Assembly (NCBI RefSeq): GCF_910596095.1
Contig: NC_056538.1
Coordinates: 7,992,001-8,056,000 of the forward strand
Direction: 5' to 3'
Length of the DNA: 64,000 nt
Source: Thunnus maccoyii
Taxonomy: Eukaryota > Chordata > Actinopteri > Scombriformes > Scombridae
A model generated the notes under the pieces. It made no database searches, was not told the DNA's origin, and worked only from the letters and a program-made list of their open reading frames with translations. Every line of letters begins with the position of its first letter. The stretch's first letter is position 1. Made by a program: the position numbers and the translations under genes. Positions 49,690-61,500 of the stretch are shown here, one piece after another.

Positions 49690-49830
49690 ATTTTGGACCC
49701 TTGGTTGGACAATACATGCAACTTGAAGATGTTACCTTGTGGTCTGGGAAATTGTGAAAGAGATTTTTCACTATCTTCTGACATTTCACAGATTGAACAA
49801 GCAACTGAGAGAATGATCAATTCCCAGTAC
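49690..49830. repeat. Partial copy of the 57-kb MITE family
   Basis: The words GGGAAATTGTGAAAGAG, TTTTTCACTATCTTCTGACA and AACAAGCAACTGAGAGAA correspond to an internal part of a common fish MITE, recalled as TGGACATTTTTCAC and ATTTTCTGACATTTTA. A shorter piece with TTTTTCACTATTTGACATTT occurs at about 14,225-14,250. Confidence 0.45.
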
Positions 49831-50268
49831 ACACCAAGCACATTAAAATGCAGAACACATTCGCAGAACATGACCTCTCTGAATGGCTCCAGCTTGTACT
49901 GTCATTGTACAGTAGTCTATAGGGCTTTTGACCTGGCTCATGAGATAAGAGTGTTCTACATATCAGCTACTCTGAGCTCAGAGCTGCTGACCACGATTGA
50001 AACCGGCCATGTCAGAAGAATGACTCTTATCTGGAACATCAACCTTTGAGACTGCTTGCATTGCACCACGTTGACTGAGCATCCTCTCTGAACCATCTAT
50101 CTAGATTACTGCCGCCATAATTGTTATCAATAAGACCTCAGTGATCCTATTTGGCCAGACATTTGCTAAGATTGCTTGTGTCGTAATACTGTGAAGGCAA
50201 CTGAACACTAAGTTCTTATTATGAGCAACAAGAACATTTAAAAAGGGTAAAAAGAGCAAAAAAGTTTC

Positions 50269-50299
50269 ACCCTAACACCCTAACCCTAACCATAACCCC
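50269..50299. repeat. Short telomere-like CCCTAA cluster
   Basis: ACCCTAACACCCTAACCC and neighbouring CCATAACCCC words form an imperfect interstitial array of about five CCCTAA-like units. Confidence 0.6.
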
Positions 50300-51519
50300 A
50301 TCACTGGGAACCTATAGATTAGAGAAATTTTCAAATTGTTGAAATTGAGGAAATTCATGGCGGAAAACTATTTTGAGCAAATCACATTGGCAGCATCACC
50401 ACTGGGTCAAAGATCCAGCTAGTTTGCAAATATTACTTGGGCCTAATTTAAGACAATAGCATTGCTTCATGGAGAAACTTTAGTCTGTTTAAGGGATTTT
50501 ATTAGTGTCTTCCACAAATCTGTAAAGCCAGCTAATATCTGGGCTAACTCATGTGATGAAATTTATTGATGCTCTATTAAGAAAAGGAACTTCTTTTGTG
50601 ATGATCAACAACCAGTTTTACAGTGACCATCAAACAGCCAAACAGATGTGGGGTAATTGCCTGGAGCTGATAAATATTTAATCAGCAAATCCACCATTTG
50701 ATCAGGCCCTGGCTGAGGTTCAAAGGTCACGTCATTGTTCCAGCTGACTCCATGATGGAGCACTGTTCTCAAATCAGCAGGGGAGGTTATCTCAGCTGTA
50801 AGCGACAGTGAGGAGCTCTCTCTCTCTTTTCACTCCAACACACACATCACTTCAGATGGCTATACCCAAGTCTACTTAACTGTAGTGATGTGGTTTTGCA
50901 ATGTCGCATCTGCTGAGGTCGCTCCTGCTTTAATACAGATATTTGGACCAAAGCCCTGGTCGAAGAGTGTCACTGTAGGTTGCATCGCCCTGCGGGTTGT
51001 ACAGCTTGACAGCAAAGCAAGAAAATCCACCCTGAACTCAGATAACCTAAATGATTTGAGGAGAAAAATGAGGGTGACATACAGTCAAATTGAATATTGT
51101 TCAAGCACTCATTGAACGCTCACGTAATCACAGAATGAGGTCACACTCGGGCAACTTCTATGCCAACCAACATGCAGTGAGTTGTTGTTGTGACCAGTGA
51201 TAGGGATCATTATCTTTTCTGTTTATGAGCCTCTGAGGCCATTTGCTGCTCTTAAGCCTGTTCCAAAGATAATGTAGTTTCTTAAGTGCATAGTAAAATG
51301 TAAGGATCTGCCAACAAAGCAGAATGTGTTCCTCTGTGAAGTGTTGAAACCTCTGAAAGTCAATGTGGGACACAAGAGCAAGTTTTTAAAATAATATCAG
51401 AAAGGATTTGTGAACACACAGTGTGAAGTTACTGAGTGTCACAATCCATACTATGTGTCTGCTCAAGGATTGCACTGTCAGAAAAGGCATTTTAATTCAT
51501 CACGTTTGTATTTTAAGTA

Positions 51520-51897
51520 GAGTTGGAAGTATTATTACACCTAAATACAGTTTTGAGGTACTGAGCATTTTCATTTTGACAGATTTTATACTTATACTAA
51601 TGGCCTTATTACTTCACTACATTTTTCTGATTGCTATAGAGGCTACAAATCTGCAGAGGAATATTTCACATGCAAAACATGTGAAAAGCTCATACAGCAT
51701 TATGCATTACAATATGTTAATCTAACATTTTATGGAGTATTTAACTCTCAGGCAGTGTTACCTTCTTCAGAAATACTTTTTGATTCTGAAGTACACTTTA
51801 ATGCAAACACTTATTTACTTTTACAAGTAAAAGTACTTGAAAGTACAATTTTAAATGTAATTTGCATAAATTAATTGAATGATTTATCCACCACTGA
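51520..51897. mobile_element. Teleost hAT-like MITE ending CCACCACTG
   Basis: The right end reads TTATCCACCACTG, the complement of the CAGTGGTGGA terminus known in this family. Inside are CTTATTACTTCACTACATTT, GAATATTTCACATGCAAAAC and AAGTAAAAGTACTTGAAAGT words typical of it. The left boundary is approximate. The fragment at 3301-3460 is a second member. Confidence 0.55.
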
Positions 51898-53216
51898 TTT
51901 GAAATAATGGCTAAACAAGGGACTGAAGCAATATTAGTTACTGGCTGAAAAAATCTGCACAAATTAACTTAGTAGCATTACTTTTCTCAAATTCAAATGA
52001 AATTTTGTTAAATAGAAAGGGTCATGATGCTTCACATTTAACCTGGAACAAAAGAGATGTAACGAAAAAGCAGTTGACTCATATTTTAGCATTAAAAAAG
52101 GATTAACTTCATGGCTACCATGTTGTAGCTCATTTACACACTGAAACATATAGCTTATGATACATGTTTGGGGTGCTGAGATCGCATTACACATTGAAAT
52201 CTCACATTCGGACAATGTATTATGTACTTTGATGCGTAGGTGTTGAATTGACCATCTGAGTTTCAAGGCCTGTTTGTAATTCTAAAGCTACCATTGCCCA
52301 AGATATAGAGGTTATTCACCTGCTTACTAAAACCAAACCGCCCACACCAAGGACAAAACAAACACTAGAAGGATAGGAAGAAGTCATTTTTGCCTGAACC
52401 CATGCATGTCAAGGATTCTGGATAGCTATTTAGTACCTAATATCTAATGCTACAGGACTATTACACGATACATGTATGTGGATTGTTGTTGATATGTAGA
52501 TTTTTATCGAATAATATCTATGTAATAGCAGAAAACAGAATGTCTAATAGGCAAGAAATGCTGTACGTGGGAGGGGAGGAAAATATATGTCGAGCAGTAG
52601 GGAATATTTTAAAACTTAATGGATTTTTCTCATTAAACCAGAGAGTTGAAATTATTTAACGAATTCAGCCATTTGCCAGAGTTGGACCAAAGACTGCTTT
52701 TCAAAGTGTCGCCCCCCCCCCACCAGTCCTTCCTCTTCTGCCCTCTTGTGGTCAAAACCGTAATGAAGAAATCAGGACAGAAGTGATGCTAAAATAGTGT
52801 TATTTATTAGAAAGTTTTAATCCTTCCCTGTGCAAAAACTATAATGGCTAGAATTGTGAAACTCCTCTGCAAAATGGTGGATGGGAAGCTTGTTGTTTTA
52901 ATTTACTCTGTTGTAGGTAACATTCAACAATGGATTGCATGAGAAAAGTGTCATTAATCTGGAATCACACCATGGCTCCACGACTGGACAAAGGACTCAT
53001 TTAGCAACAGTGTGTTAATGCAGCCTCCAGCTGTGAAAGAGAAGATTGGGGACAGAAAGTACCATTTACCACACCACAGGGAGCCTTACATCCAACTTCT
53101 CTAAAACACATGCAAAATACTCGCCTTTTTAAAAGGAAATTCACTCTAAGCTGTTTAAGACACTTTGAAAGGACTTCTTTGAATTTCAACTCACAATGAA
53201 ACAAGAAATCACAGAT

Positions 53217-53560
53217 AAATAGATACTTTATTAATCCCAAATCCCAGTGAGGTAAAAACAGTGAGGTAAAAAGGCAAAAGAAACAAATGCAATTAAAGGC
53301 TAAATTACATACAATAACTAAGTAATCTAACTCAAATATGAACAAAAATAAATAGAACAGAAAGAATAAAATGGACAAGTGGATAATGCTACAGTAGTAA
53401 GGTGCATGATTGTCCTTGGATATCAGATTGAGTGTATTAAATATTGATACCTGAATAATCACACAATATATATTGATCCTTGAATAATCTACACAAAGTT
53501 TATACAGTACATATGTATATCTATAGTTCTGAAATGTTGATTTTCTACATCTACTGTTTG
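53217..53560 (-). mobile_element. Non-LTR retrotransposon 3' end (inferred)
   Basis: On the gene-like minus strand the segment ends GGGATTAATAAAGTATCTAT, a 3' tail seen on many fish LINE copies. The rest of the segment is AT-rich and non-coding, with a 14-bp CAGTGAGGTAAAAA tandem duplication near the tail. The family is not identified. A 196-codon frame across this area is not a gene. Confidence 0.45.
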
Positions 53561-54659
53561 ATGGCATAAATGGTGAATTGTAGGGTGCCATTACAAAATG
53601 TGTCAGTTGTGCTGGAACAACGTGAGACCTATCTCTTCCTTCTCCAAATAGATTAGCTGCAAATCTCTGGAGCCCAGTTCCTCAACCGAGGAAAGTTAAA
53701 ACTCTGATGTGTCTCAGTGAAAATGGTTGTGGTCTCTAGACGTTAAAGTGAGTGATTCATTTTTAATTTGCTCAGTGAGTTGAGACATTAACACAGGACC
53801 AGTAAACATGGGCCAGCTGCTGCCTACAGGGATAAAGGGACACATGCTTTGAAGGAGAATAGGAGGCATTTTGGAGATGATCCTCTGCAGAAAGGATTCC
53901 ACAAGTAGAGTAATATCATGTAACTGCTGAGCACCAAGAAACTACTTCAATAGATAGCTGTGACTGTGTGGGATTCATTTGCCTAATGACAAAATGTAAA
54001 CCTGAATGTCTGAAGGGCGAACTACACATTGGAGCCTCAACTGAAAGCTAGGTCTCTCTCCAAAATACCCCCCCATTAGAGTCCCTCTGGCCTTGAGGAA
54101 AGCAAGAACAGTTGAAACGTGGCATTTAAGACATTATAGTTAAAACTATTGATGTCCTATGGAGATGTACAGATATTGCTGCTTTCATATGCAGTAGGAA
54201 ATAGTAAGCACATATGTGCATGAAGTACACAATCAACTGGAAAATCAATATTATTATGGCTAACATCTCATAGTAAACATGAGCTCTTCATCACAGGCTA
54301 TTGTTTCCATATTAGATGGATGTACGTTTATACTTAATTATTATTATGAATTATTAGTGATGCATTTATCCTGGGAAATCAATAAAGAAATCCGTTAAAT
54401 GCGTGTTTTTCTTTCTTGATCCACACTTATGTTGAGGGAAAATGGGTGTTTTGTGATACTTCCTAAATAAAATAAGTGCCACTGACAACACATTTGGTAG
54501 AAGTTATATTTTTCTGTTGCTTCTTGTACAAATGTACTGTATTACTTTCACGAAGTAGTAGTTTACGAGGATACCTGAACGCCTCATGTGGCTCAGCCAG
54601 TCAGAGCCACGTTTCCATCGTCAACAGGAAACCAGAGGAAGCGTCCTTGGAGATGTTGT

Positions 54660-54778
54660 TAGTAGCACAAACTTTCGCATCTTTCTCCCCTCTGCGGACA
54701 CAATGTTTTCGTTAAACAAGTGACAACTCATCGATATTGCCGCAGAGGCGTGTGAGAAAGCGATTAAAAGTTTGTAAG
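54660..54778 (+). other. cep164: cep164 non-coding first exon (inferred)
   Basis: A donor (TTTGTAAG followed by GTAAAT) ends the exon at 54778, 480 bases before the ATG exon. The neighbourhood is CpG-richer than the spacer. Downstream, in the intron, CTAACGTTA words recur at 54837-54860. The transcription start was not determined. Confidence 0.4.
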
Positions 54779-55263
54779 GTAAATAAAATGTCATGAATAA
54801 GCTATTCTTCAACTGCTTTAACTTTAGCTGGCTGAGCTAACGTTAAGTAGCTAACGTTAGATGGCGCTCACGTTAGCTGAGACGCTAGCTGAATTAGCTC
54901 ACCCCTTTCCTTGCTGGTCTGTCCCTTACTGCCCCTAAAATGAATTCACGTCGATATTTTTAAATTTGCTGATGCAGAGTTGCCCACAGGCTTAGCAATT
55001 TGCCTGCTAATAAGCGCTCGCTTTTCTTTGTAAGTACAACAGTCATCCAGCTGGATACAAGAGAGTCATTTGTTAATCTTATTAGCTGAGCCTTGCTTTT
55101 TGTCACAAAGCAAGACATGTTTTACACAGCACAAAGAGTAGCGGGGGCTATCTAGTTTGTACCTGGGTAACTCTTTGCCACTATGTTGTAATGTATGAGG
55201 TATATCTCCCTTCCTTTGGTCAGTCATCTTGTTTTGCATTTCTTCCTCGTCTCTGCAGTAACC

Positions 55264-55443
55264 ATGACTGCAGCTACTCTCATAGGAGACCAGCTGATCC
55301 TTGAAGAGGACTACGATGAGAACTATACACCCTCTGAACAAGGTACATAGGTCATGGTAAAAACTAGGAGTTGGAGGGGGACGATTAACTCACAGTGACT
55401 AGATTATCCCTATATCCTATATATATACACATATCTATCTATC

Positions 55444-55538
<95 letters not shown>

Positions 55539-58500
55539 ATTATATGTATAGAGCTACAGAACACTGTTCACCAAAACCACCACACACAGGAACAGTAGTT
55601 TCTTCCCCCTCGCTGTCACACTTATAAACAGTTAACTCAGTCACTGTGTAATAACCTCAGAACACTATAATACCCATATAAAATACAATATCTGCAATAC
55701 ATTTCACTCACTACTGTATATCTGAACAGTCTGTATATACTGTACATAACCACCTACTATATGTATATAAAGTAACATTGATAATTTTTGCCATTTTATA
55801 TTTATCTCATCAGTCTGCTCTCTTCACTTCTTTGTACTATTTGTATTCTGATTACAGTTCACAGAAACAGTTTCTCATGTATATAGTTATTCCTTGTGTA
55901 TATTTCTGAAGATTGTTGGGTTGTTATTCTGGGTAAGTACACTGAGATCCACTAAACCGGAGTCAAAGTCCTTGTATGCGTAAACATGCTTGGCCAATAA
56001 AGATGACTCTGTTTCTGAATATTCAAATGTATAAACTCATCACTGCTGAAATCCTGAGCACAAGTGGTTTAAATGGATATATTGATTATTGATTATTATA
56101 AGTATTGTATTATTATTTAATGTGTTGGGTGATATAGGATCCTCGAGGATCTTCCCTGACCACAGAAGTTTGGAAAATCTGCAGTGTTAATTTAGTTTTA
56201 TTTACAAACATTTGTCATCATATTTTATTATTGTTTGCTTTGGGATGTGTCATTTTACCTCATTTTAACACGTATTGTACAATATACTATCACATTCAGC
56301 TCTTCTCATATCACCCTTTTTCTCTCTTTTTCTCTTCCTTATCAGAGATCCACGAGTACGCGAGGGAGATCGGCATTGATCCCGACAGTGAGCCGGAGCT
56401 CCTGTGGCTGGCCAGGGAGGGCATCGTTGCCCCTCTGCCTCCCGAGTGGAAACCTTGGTAAGTACAGGGAGAGAGGCTGGGGAGTAGAGCTACGCCAGAA
56501 CGGCCACCCACAGGAAACAACTGGCTGACTGGCTGTGTTTTGTTGTGTATCTTATCTTATCTACCTGATTGAATAAAAGTTATATTGTATAAACAGTATG
56601 TTTCCATATTTTAAAAGGTGTGATGTTACAGTTTTGCTCTGGGTTTCTATTACTCTTGATGAAATTTGAAAGTTGTTGTGAAGAGTCTTGTTGATCCTCA
56701 GTGAGGCACCAAAGATACAAGCTGTCCACAGCGGCAAGTTTGATTTATCTGTGTGTGACAGTAATGGAGTGTATGAGTGTTTGTGTCCATCAAGGATGAA
56801 GGTCTGCTCTTGACACCTGAAGGTGGAGGCACATGGCAGCCCTCCCTTAATATCTGCAGGGAGATGTCAGCCACAGGGAAATTGTCTAAATAATGCACCT
56901 TAGAGATTACAACACACCACTAACACCAGTGTCAGGCATCAATACCTGTAGATGGATGTTAGATTAAATTAATTTAAGTTACAGTTGTAGATTTATAGCA
57001 ACAATATAGAGCAGTAACCAACAATTATTTTTAGTATTGATTAATCTGCCAGTTATTTTCTTGATTAATGGTGTTGTCAATGAAATGTCGTGTCATGATG
57101 CCCATCACAAGTTCAAGATGACATCTTCAAATTCCTTATTTTATCTGATCATAAGTCCAAAACCCAAAGATGTTCAGTTTGCTATCACATATGACAAAAA
57201 AAGCAACAAAACCTCACATTTGAGGAGCTTACCTTTAGGGAATGTTTGGCAATTTAAATTGAAAAATGAATTATTTGATGAGTAGATTATCAGTTTCAGA
57301 TTCATTTTCTGTCAATTGACTAATCAACTAATAACTTAAAGTAACAATCTTGAAGAACTCAGATTCATTCTCTTTTGGTGGCACCTATGGCAATAAGCGG
57401 TAATTGCAGGTGTGTTTTTGGTTCTCACTTCCCAGAGATCCAAACAGTGTCGCCTGTGTGACGTCAGTCAGTTGGCCGTTACAGAAGAAGTCTGTTGAAT
57501 TACCCCCCCTACCCTCTCTGGTGGACCAACCACTGCTGGGTGATGGAAAACGCATCATTAACTGTTCGTCATTTGTTATATTTCATTATCACTATTTTCC
57601 AAGCCACACATAATACAGTGTCAATACTTGACTCAAACTGTTAACTCGTAGTCTTTCAGAATTAATGTTTCCTATCACTCAACACCAGACACCCACTCAA
57701 CAAACCGTTAGGAAAAAGAAGGCTAGCGGCGCAAGCATGGACGCCTGGCCAATCCTCCCGTTTGAATGCTATGCAAGATGTGTCTTACCAAGAAAAGCAG
57801 TGGGATCCATAATGACGCCTCAGCTCTCCAGGAGCTGCAGCTGACAGGCGGCTGCTTCTGTGAACAGAGAGGCTGAACCCAGGTCGAGTTAGAAGCGGGG
57901 AGGTCGCTGAGAGTATGGATGGACTGTTTTACTCACATGAGATGAAATTTTTTTCCCACTTGTGATAATGTGTGAGAGGAAAAGACGTGTCTCTACAGCA
58001 TCCATGTATTTGGGGGGTGGAGCTTCTAAAGGAGCACTGAGACAAGGGCTGTATTTGTTTACGTGTTTAGTTAAAATATCAACAATCTTTCTCCAGAATG
58101 ACTGACTCTACCTTTAAATGAAAAGCTTTGCATTTAATGCAACATTCCAGATGTACAAAGCAACCAGTCTGAATCAGTCAGAATCCCTTTTTTTTGCTTT
58201 AAAACAGTATAAAGCTCAAAAAAGAAATATACAGTATTATATCTAAACTCAAAGTAAAGGTTATACCCCTCCATTTGCTCCTGTCGACTGAGGGAATGAA
58301 AAGAAATCATGGAGAAAACAAATCAAGTAATAATCGGTGGTATGTAGGTGGTTTTCTATATTTCAGCTCGAATCTGATGCTTTGATGGAGTTGGCACTAA
58401 AATAATCATCTATTATATGATTGTAAATACATAATCAATTACTAAACAGTTCATTAGTAACACAGTCAGTATTGTGAAAAGGAAGTAGTCATTTGGTTCA

Positions 58501-61500
58501 GCATTCAGTTTAGTTTCTGGTTGTCTCTTTGTTCACCCACCCACCCACCCATCATACCTCCTTCCCTCTGGGCCTTTTTGGAGGTGCTGAAGTGACCCCC
58601 CTCCTCTCCCCCCTCCTCCCCTGCAGCCAGGATGTGACAGGGGACATCTACTATTTCAACTTCTCCTCGGGCCAGTCCACCTGGGATCACCCCTGCGATG
58701 AGCACTACCGCCGCCTGGTGGTCCAGGAGCGTGAGCGCGCCCAGCTCACGGCTGCTGCAGGAGGCACAGGGCCGAAGAAGGACAAGGACAAGAAGAAGAA
58801 GAAAGAAAAGAAGGAGAAGAAGGAGAAAAAGAAGAAGGAGCCGCTCAAGACTCCTGGAGTGAGTGGAGCTTATATTTTTCCACAGTTTTCACTTTGTATT
58901 TTCTGTTTTGTTGTGGGAGAAATGCTGCATTCTCTGTTACTACTTCAGTGTACTACTTTACTGACAGTCTGCCTGAGTAACAAATTATACAAAGCTGATG
59001 TGTGTTTAAACTTTTGTGTTTAGTCATTGCTGAGTATGAAGAGATACAGACTCCATAGCCATATGAACAATTCCTTGTTGCTAGGAGATGTCAAAATACA
59101 CACATTAAATAAAATACACAGATCCTGTCAGCTGTTTATATGAGTAGGTTGAAGACAGGCTCAAAGTAAAATCATAACAAAAACAGACAACACAACCTTA
59201 AGCATTATTACCTAAATTGGACAGGATTTTATGTATGGATGGCAAAAACTTGATCAGGAGATCCCTATTCGACTACGATGGAGATACTAGATCAAATAAA
59301 TGTATTCAGTATTGCTTATGTGCCAAGATTCTAGGTGTGATCTTACTTTTCTGATTGTGTCTCTTTCCCATAAGGCACTGAGTTCACCTTTGGGACCCTT
59401 ACCATCCCCGCTGGGCAACCTGGCTCCTCTGAGATGTCTGGATGCCCCTGGCATAGGCCCACTTCCTGGAGTTGCCCCTGCTCTGCGTGGGTCCCTTGGC
59501 AGCTCTGGGGGTCTGGAGCCCCTCAAGACATCCCTAGGGGTAAGATCCTAGAGCTATATGAAGGACCATATGATGAGTTTTTATCCTCTCCCGAACCCTC
59601 ACAGTATGTAATGTGATTACTTTCCTTCTTTGTCAGGGTCCTCGGAGCAGTGGAACATCTAGTGTTTTCGGCAGCAGGCAGGAAGAAAGGGTGTCTCTTT
59701 CTCTGCCCGGCTTTGATGATGAAGATGACAATGATGAAGACAAAATCTCAGAAAATGAGGTACAGTACAGCCTAAAGACAACAGTTGGTTTAGCTGCCCA
59801 TGGCTCTTCAATAGATATTCTATGTCACGACTTTTTTTCTCAGCCAAGTCCTCGTGGTTCAGACAGACTACTGAAGAACCTCCATCTGGACCTGGATGCC
59901 CTGGGAGGAGGCCTACAGTATGAGGTAGACTGTTCTCTACAGTGCTGATCATATCCCACATTGCGCCTCATGCAAGAACATTTTCATATTTTTACCCTGA
60001 AACTCTCTGACTTTTCTCTGTGAGGTTTGCTTGTACGAGTGTTCCAAGTTGGATTCAACAAACTCTCATAACTACCTGAACTTGTCATAAATGGCTCATT
60101 TCAGCCTGATGAATGTCACCTGTTCATGAGGAGGTGCGTGATCATTAGCATAATCCACGCCCCTAAAATTGCCACATAATTGCCATGTTTTGCTCCATTT
60201 GTGGGTGAGTTTCATTCACAAAAAAGTTCCCAAAGAGTCAAAACACCAGCGCAGCCTCAAGTCCTGCTCTCAGAAATCAAAAAAACAAAACAAATTAAGT
60301 AGTGACAGTAGTCAGAGACTCAAAACAATTAGAAAATATGAATCCAGCTGCCAACAACGTCATCAGAACAGCTCTGTACTGTGACAGAAGTTAAGAGGGA
60401 ATGCTGTGACATGAAGTTAGATGCTAAAAAACATCTTTCTAAAGCAAAGCGATTCGTGGTGGGAGGCGGTCATGTGACAGTTAATTCAGATTAGGACATT
60501 ATAACTGTAAGTCAAAGAGGTGTTTCTCCCCTGTGAAGAAAAGCAGAGATGATCTATTCATGACGTGTATGACAGCTCTGGACCACTCGTACATTTCGTT
60601 CGTACCTAAGAGAAAATTCAAAGTACGAGAAAATTGATGAATGCCACAAATGTTCTTAAATCAGTTGTACGTGCATCTTAAGAATGATTGTGTTCATACG
60701 AGTGGTTCTTGCATGGGGCCCATTGTCTTTATAATAAGAGAAATTGAGAATAGCTGTTACAAAATCATATTTGCCACTTGGGTTATTCTGATATATTTCA
60801 GCCTGATAATTCCCTTGTATACAGTTTTGACCATTGCCTTGTATATTTCATGAAATAGATACTGTTTTAGTTTGTTCAATGATATATTTGTTGTAGAAGT
60901 GCACCTTGTCTTTTAGGTGTGAATATTAGTTTCAGTGTCCTATGTATATGTAGGACAGTGAAGCCAGTGGTGCAGCTCCAGTGGAGGAGAGGACTGAGCC
61001 AGAGCTGCAGGACTTGGCCCTGTCTGGGGACCACAGCCCTGAACCACCATCCCAACAGGTACACACACACACACACACAGACACACACACACACAGTGTC
61101 CATTTTTTCAGCGATTCCCAGGTTCTTTTTTTTTGTCTGTGCATTTCTTGCCTGCTTTGCTTTCAGTTTGAACATTCAAAATGTAAACTCACTGCCATTT
61201 CTGTGTTCTGTACACACACCATATTCTTTGAATGGCCATAGTGTCTTTTTCACAGTGATTACTTGACTGAAACATTTCTATATATTGCATGAGTTGACAG
61301 GAACTTTACAGGCACAACCCTGGCATCTAAGGTAGATTCATACATATGGAGGTTAATATTGTGTTTCTATCTTTAAACCAGAAATTCTGTACAAATATCA
61401 GAGTATATTGTCTATATCTGAGGGGACGTTTTTCCTCTTGAGAAATTAAGAAATAGCACCAGACGATGTTGTAGTTTCAGTATTTGTTTTAGTTGAATTC

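Larger units (their letters stand above)
46700..54600. other. Gene-free spacer between apoa1 and cep164 (7.9 kb)
   Basis: No exon of a known family was seen on either strand; open frames are short and unremarkable. Repeats found are a piece of a dispersed MITE (49.7 kb), a telomere-like word cluster (50.27 kb), a hAT-like MITE (51.5-51.9 kb) and a LINE-type tail (53.2-53.6 kb). The two flanking genes are divergent, so enhancers for apoa1 or the cep164 promoter may be inside. An HNF1-like GTTAATCATT lies at 48333-48342. Confidence 0.6.

Noticed and set aside
50269..50299. Telomere-like repeats as evidence of a chromosome fusion
   Set aside because: Only about five imperfect units; such short interstitial clusters are common and do not show a fusion.
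53001..53591. 196-codon minus-strand frame in the apoa1-cep164 spacer
   Set aside because: It runs through a LINE-type 3' tail in AT-rich DNA; the hydrophobic, low-complexity translation matches no family.
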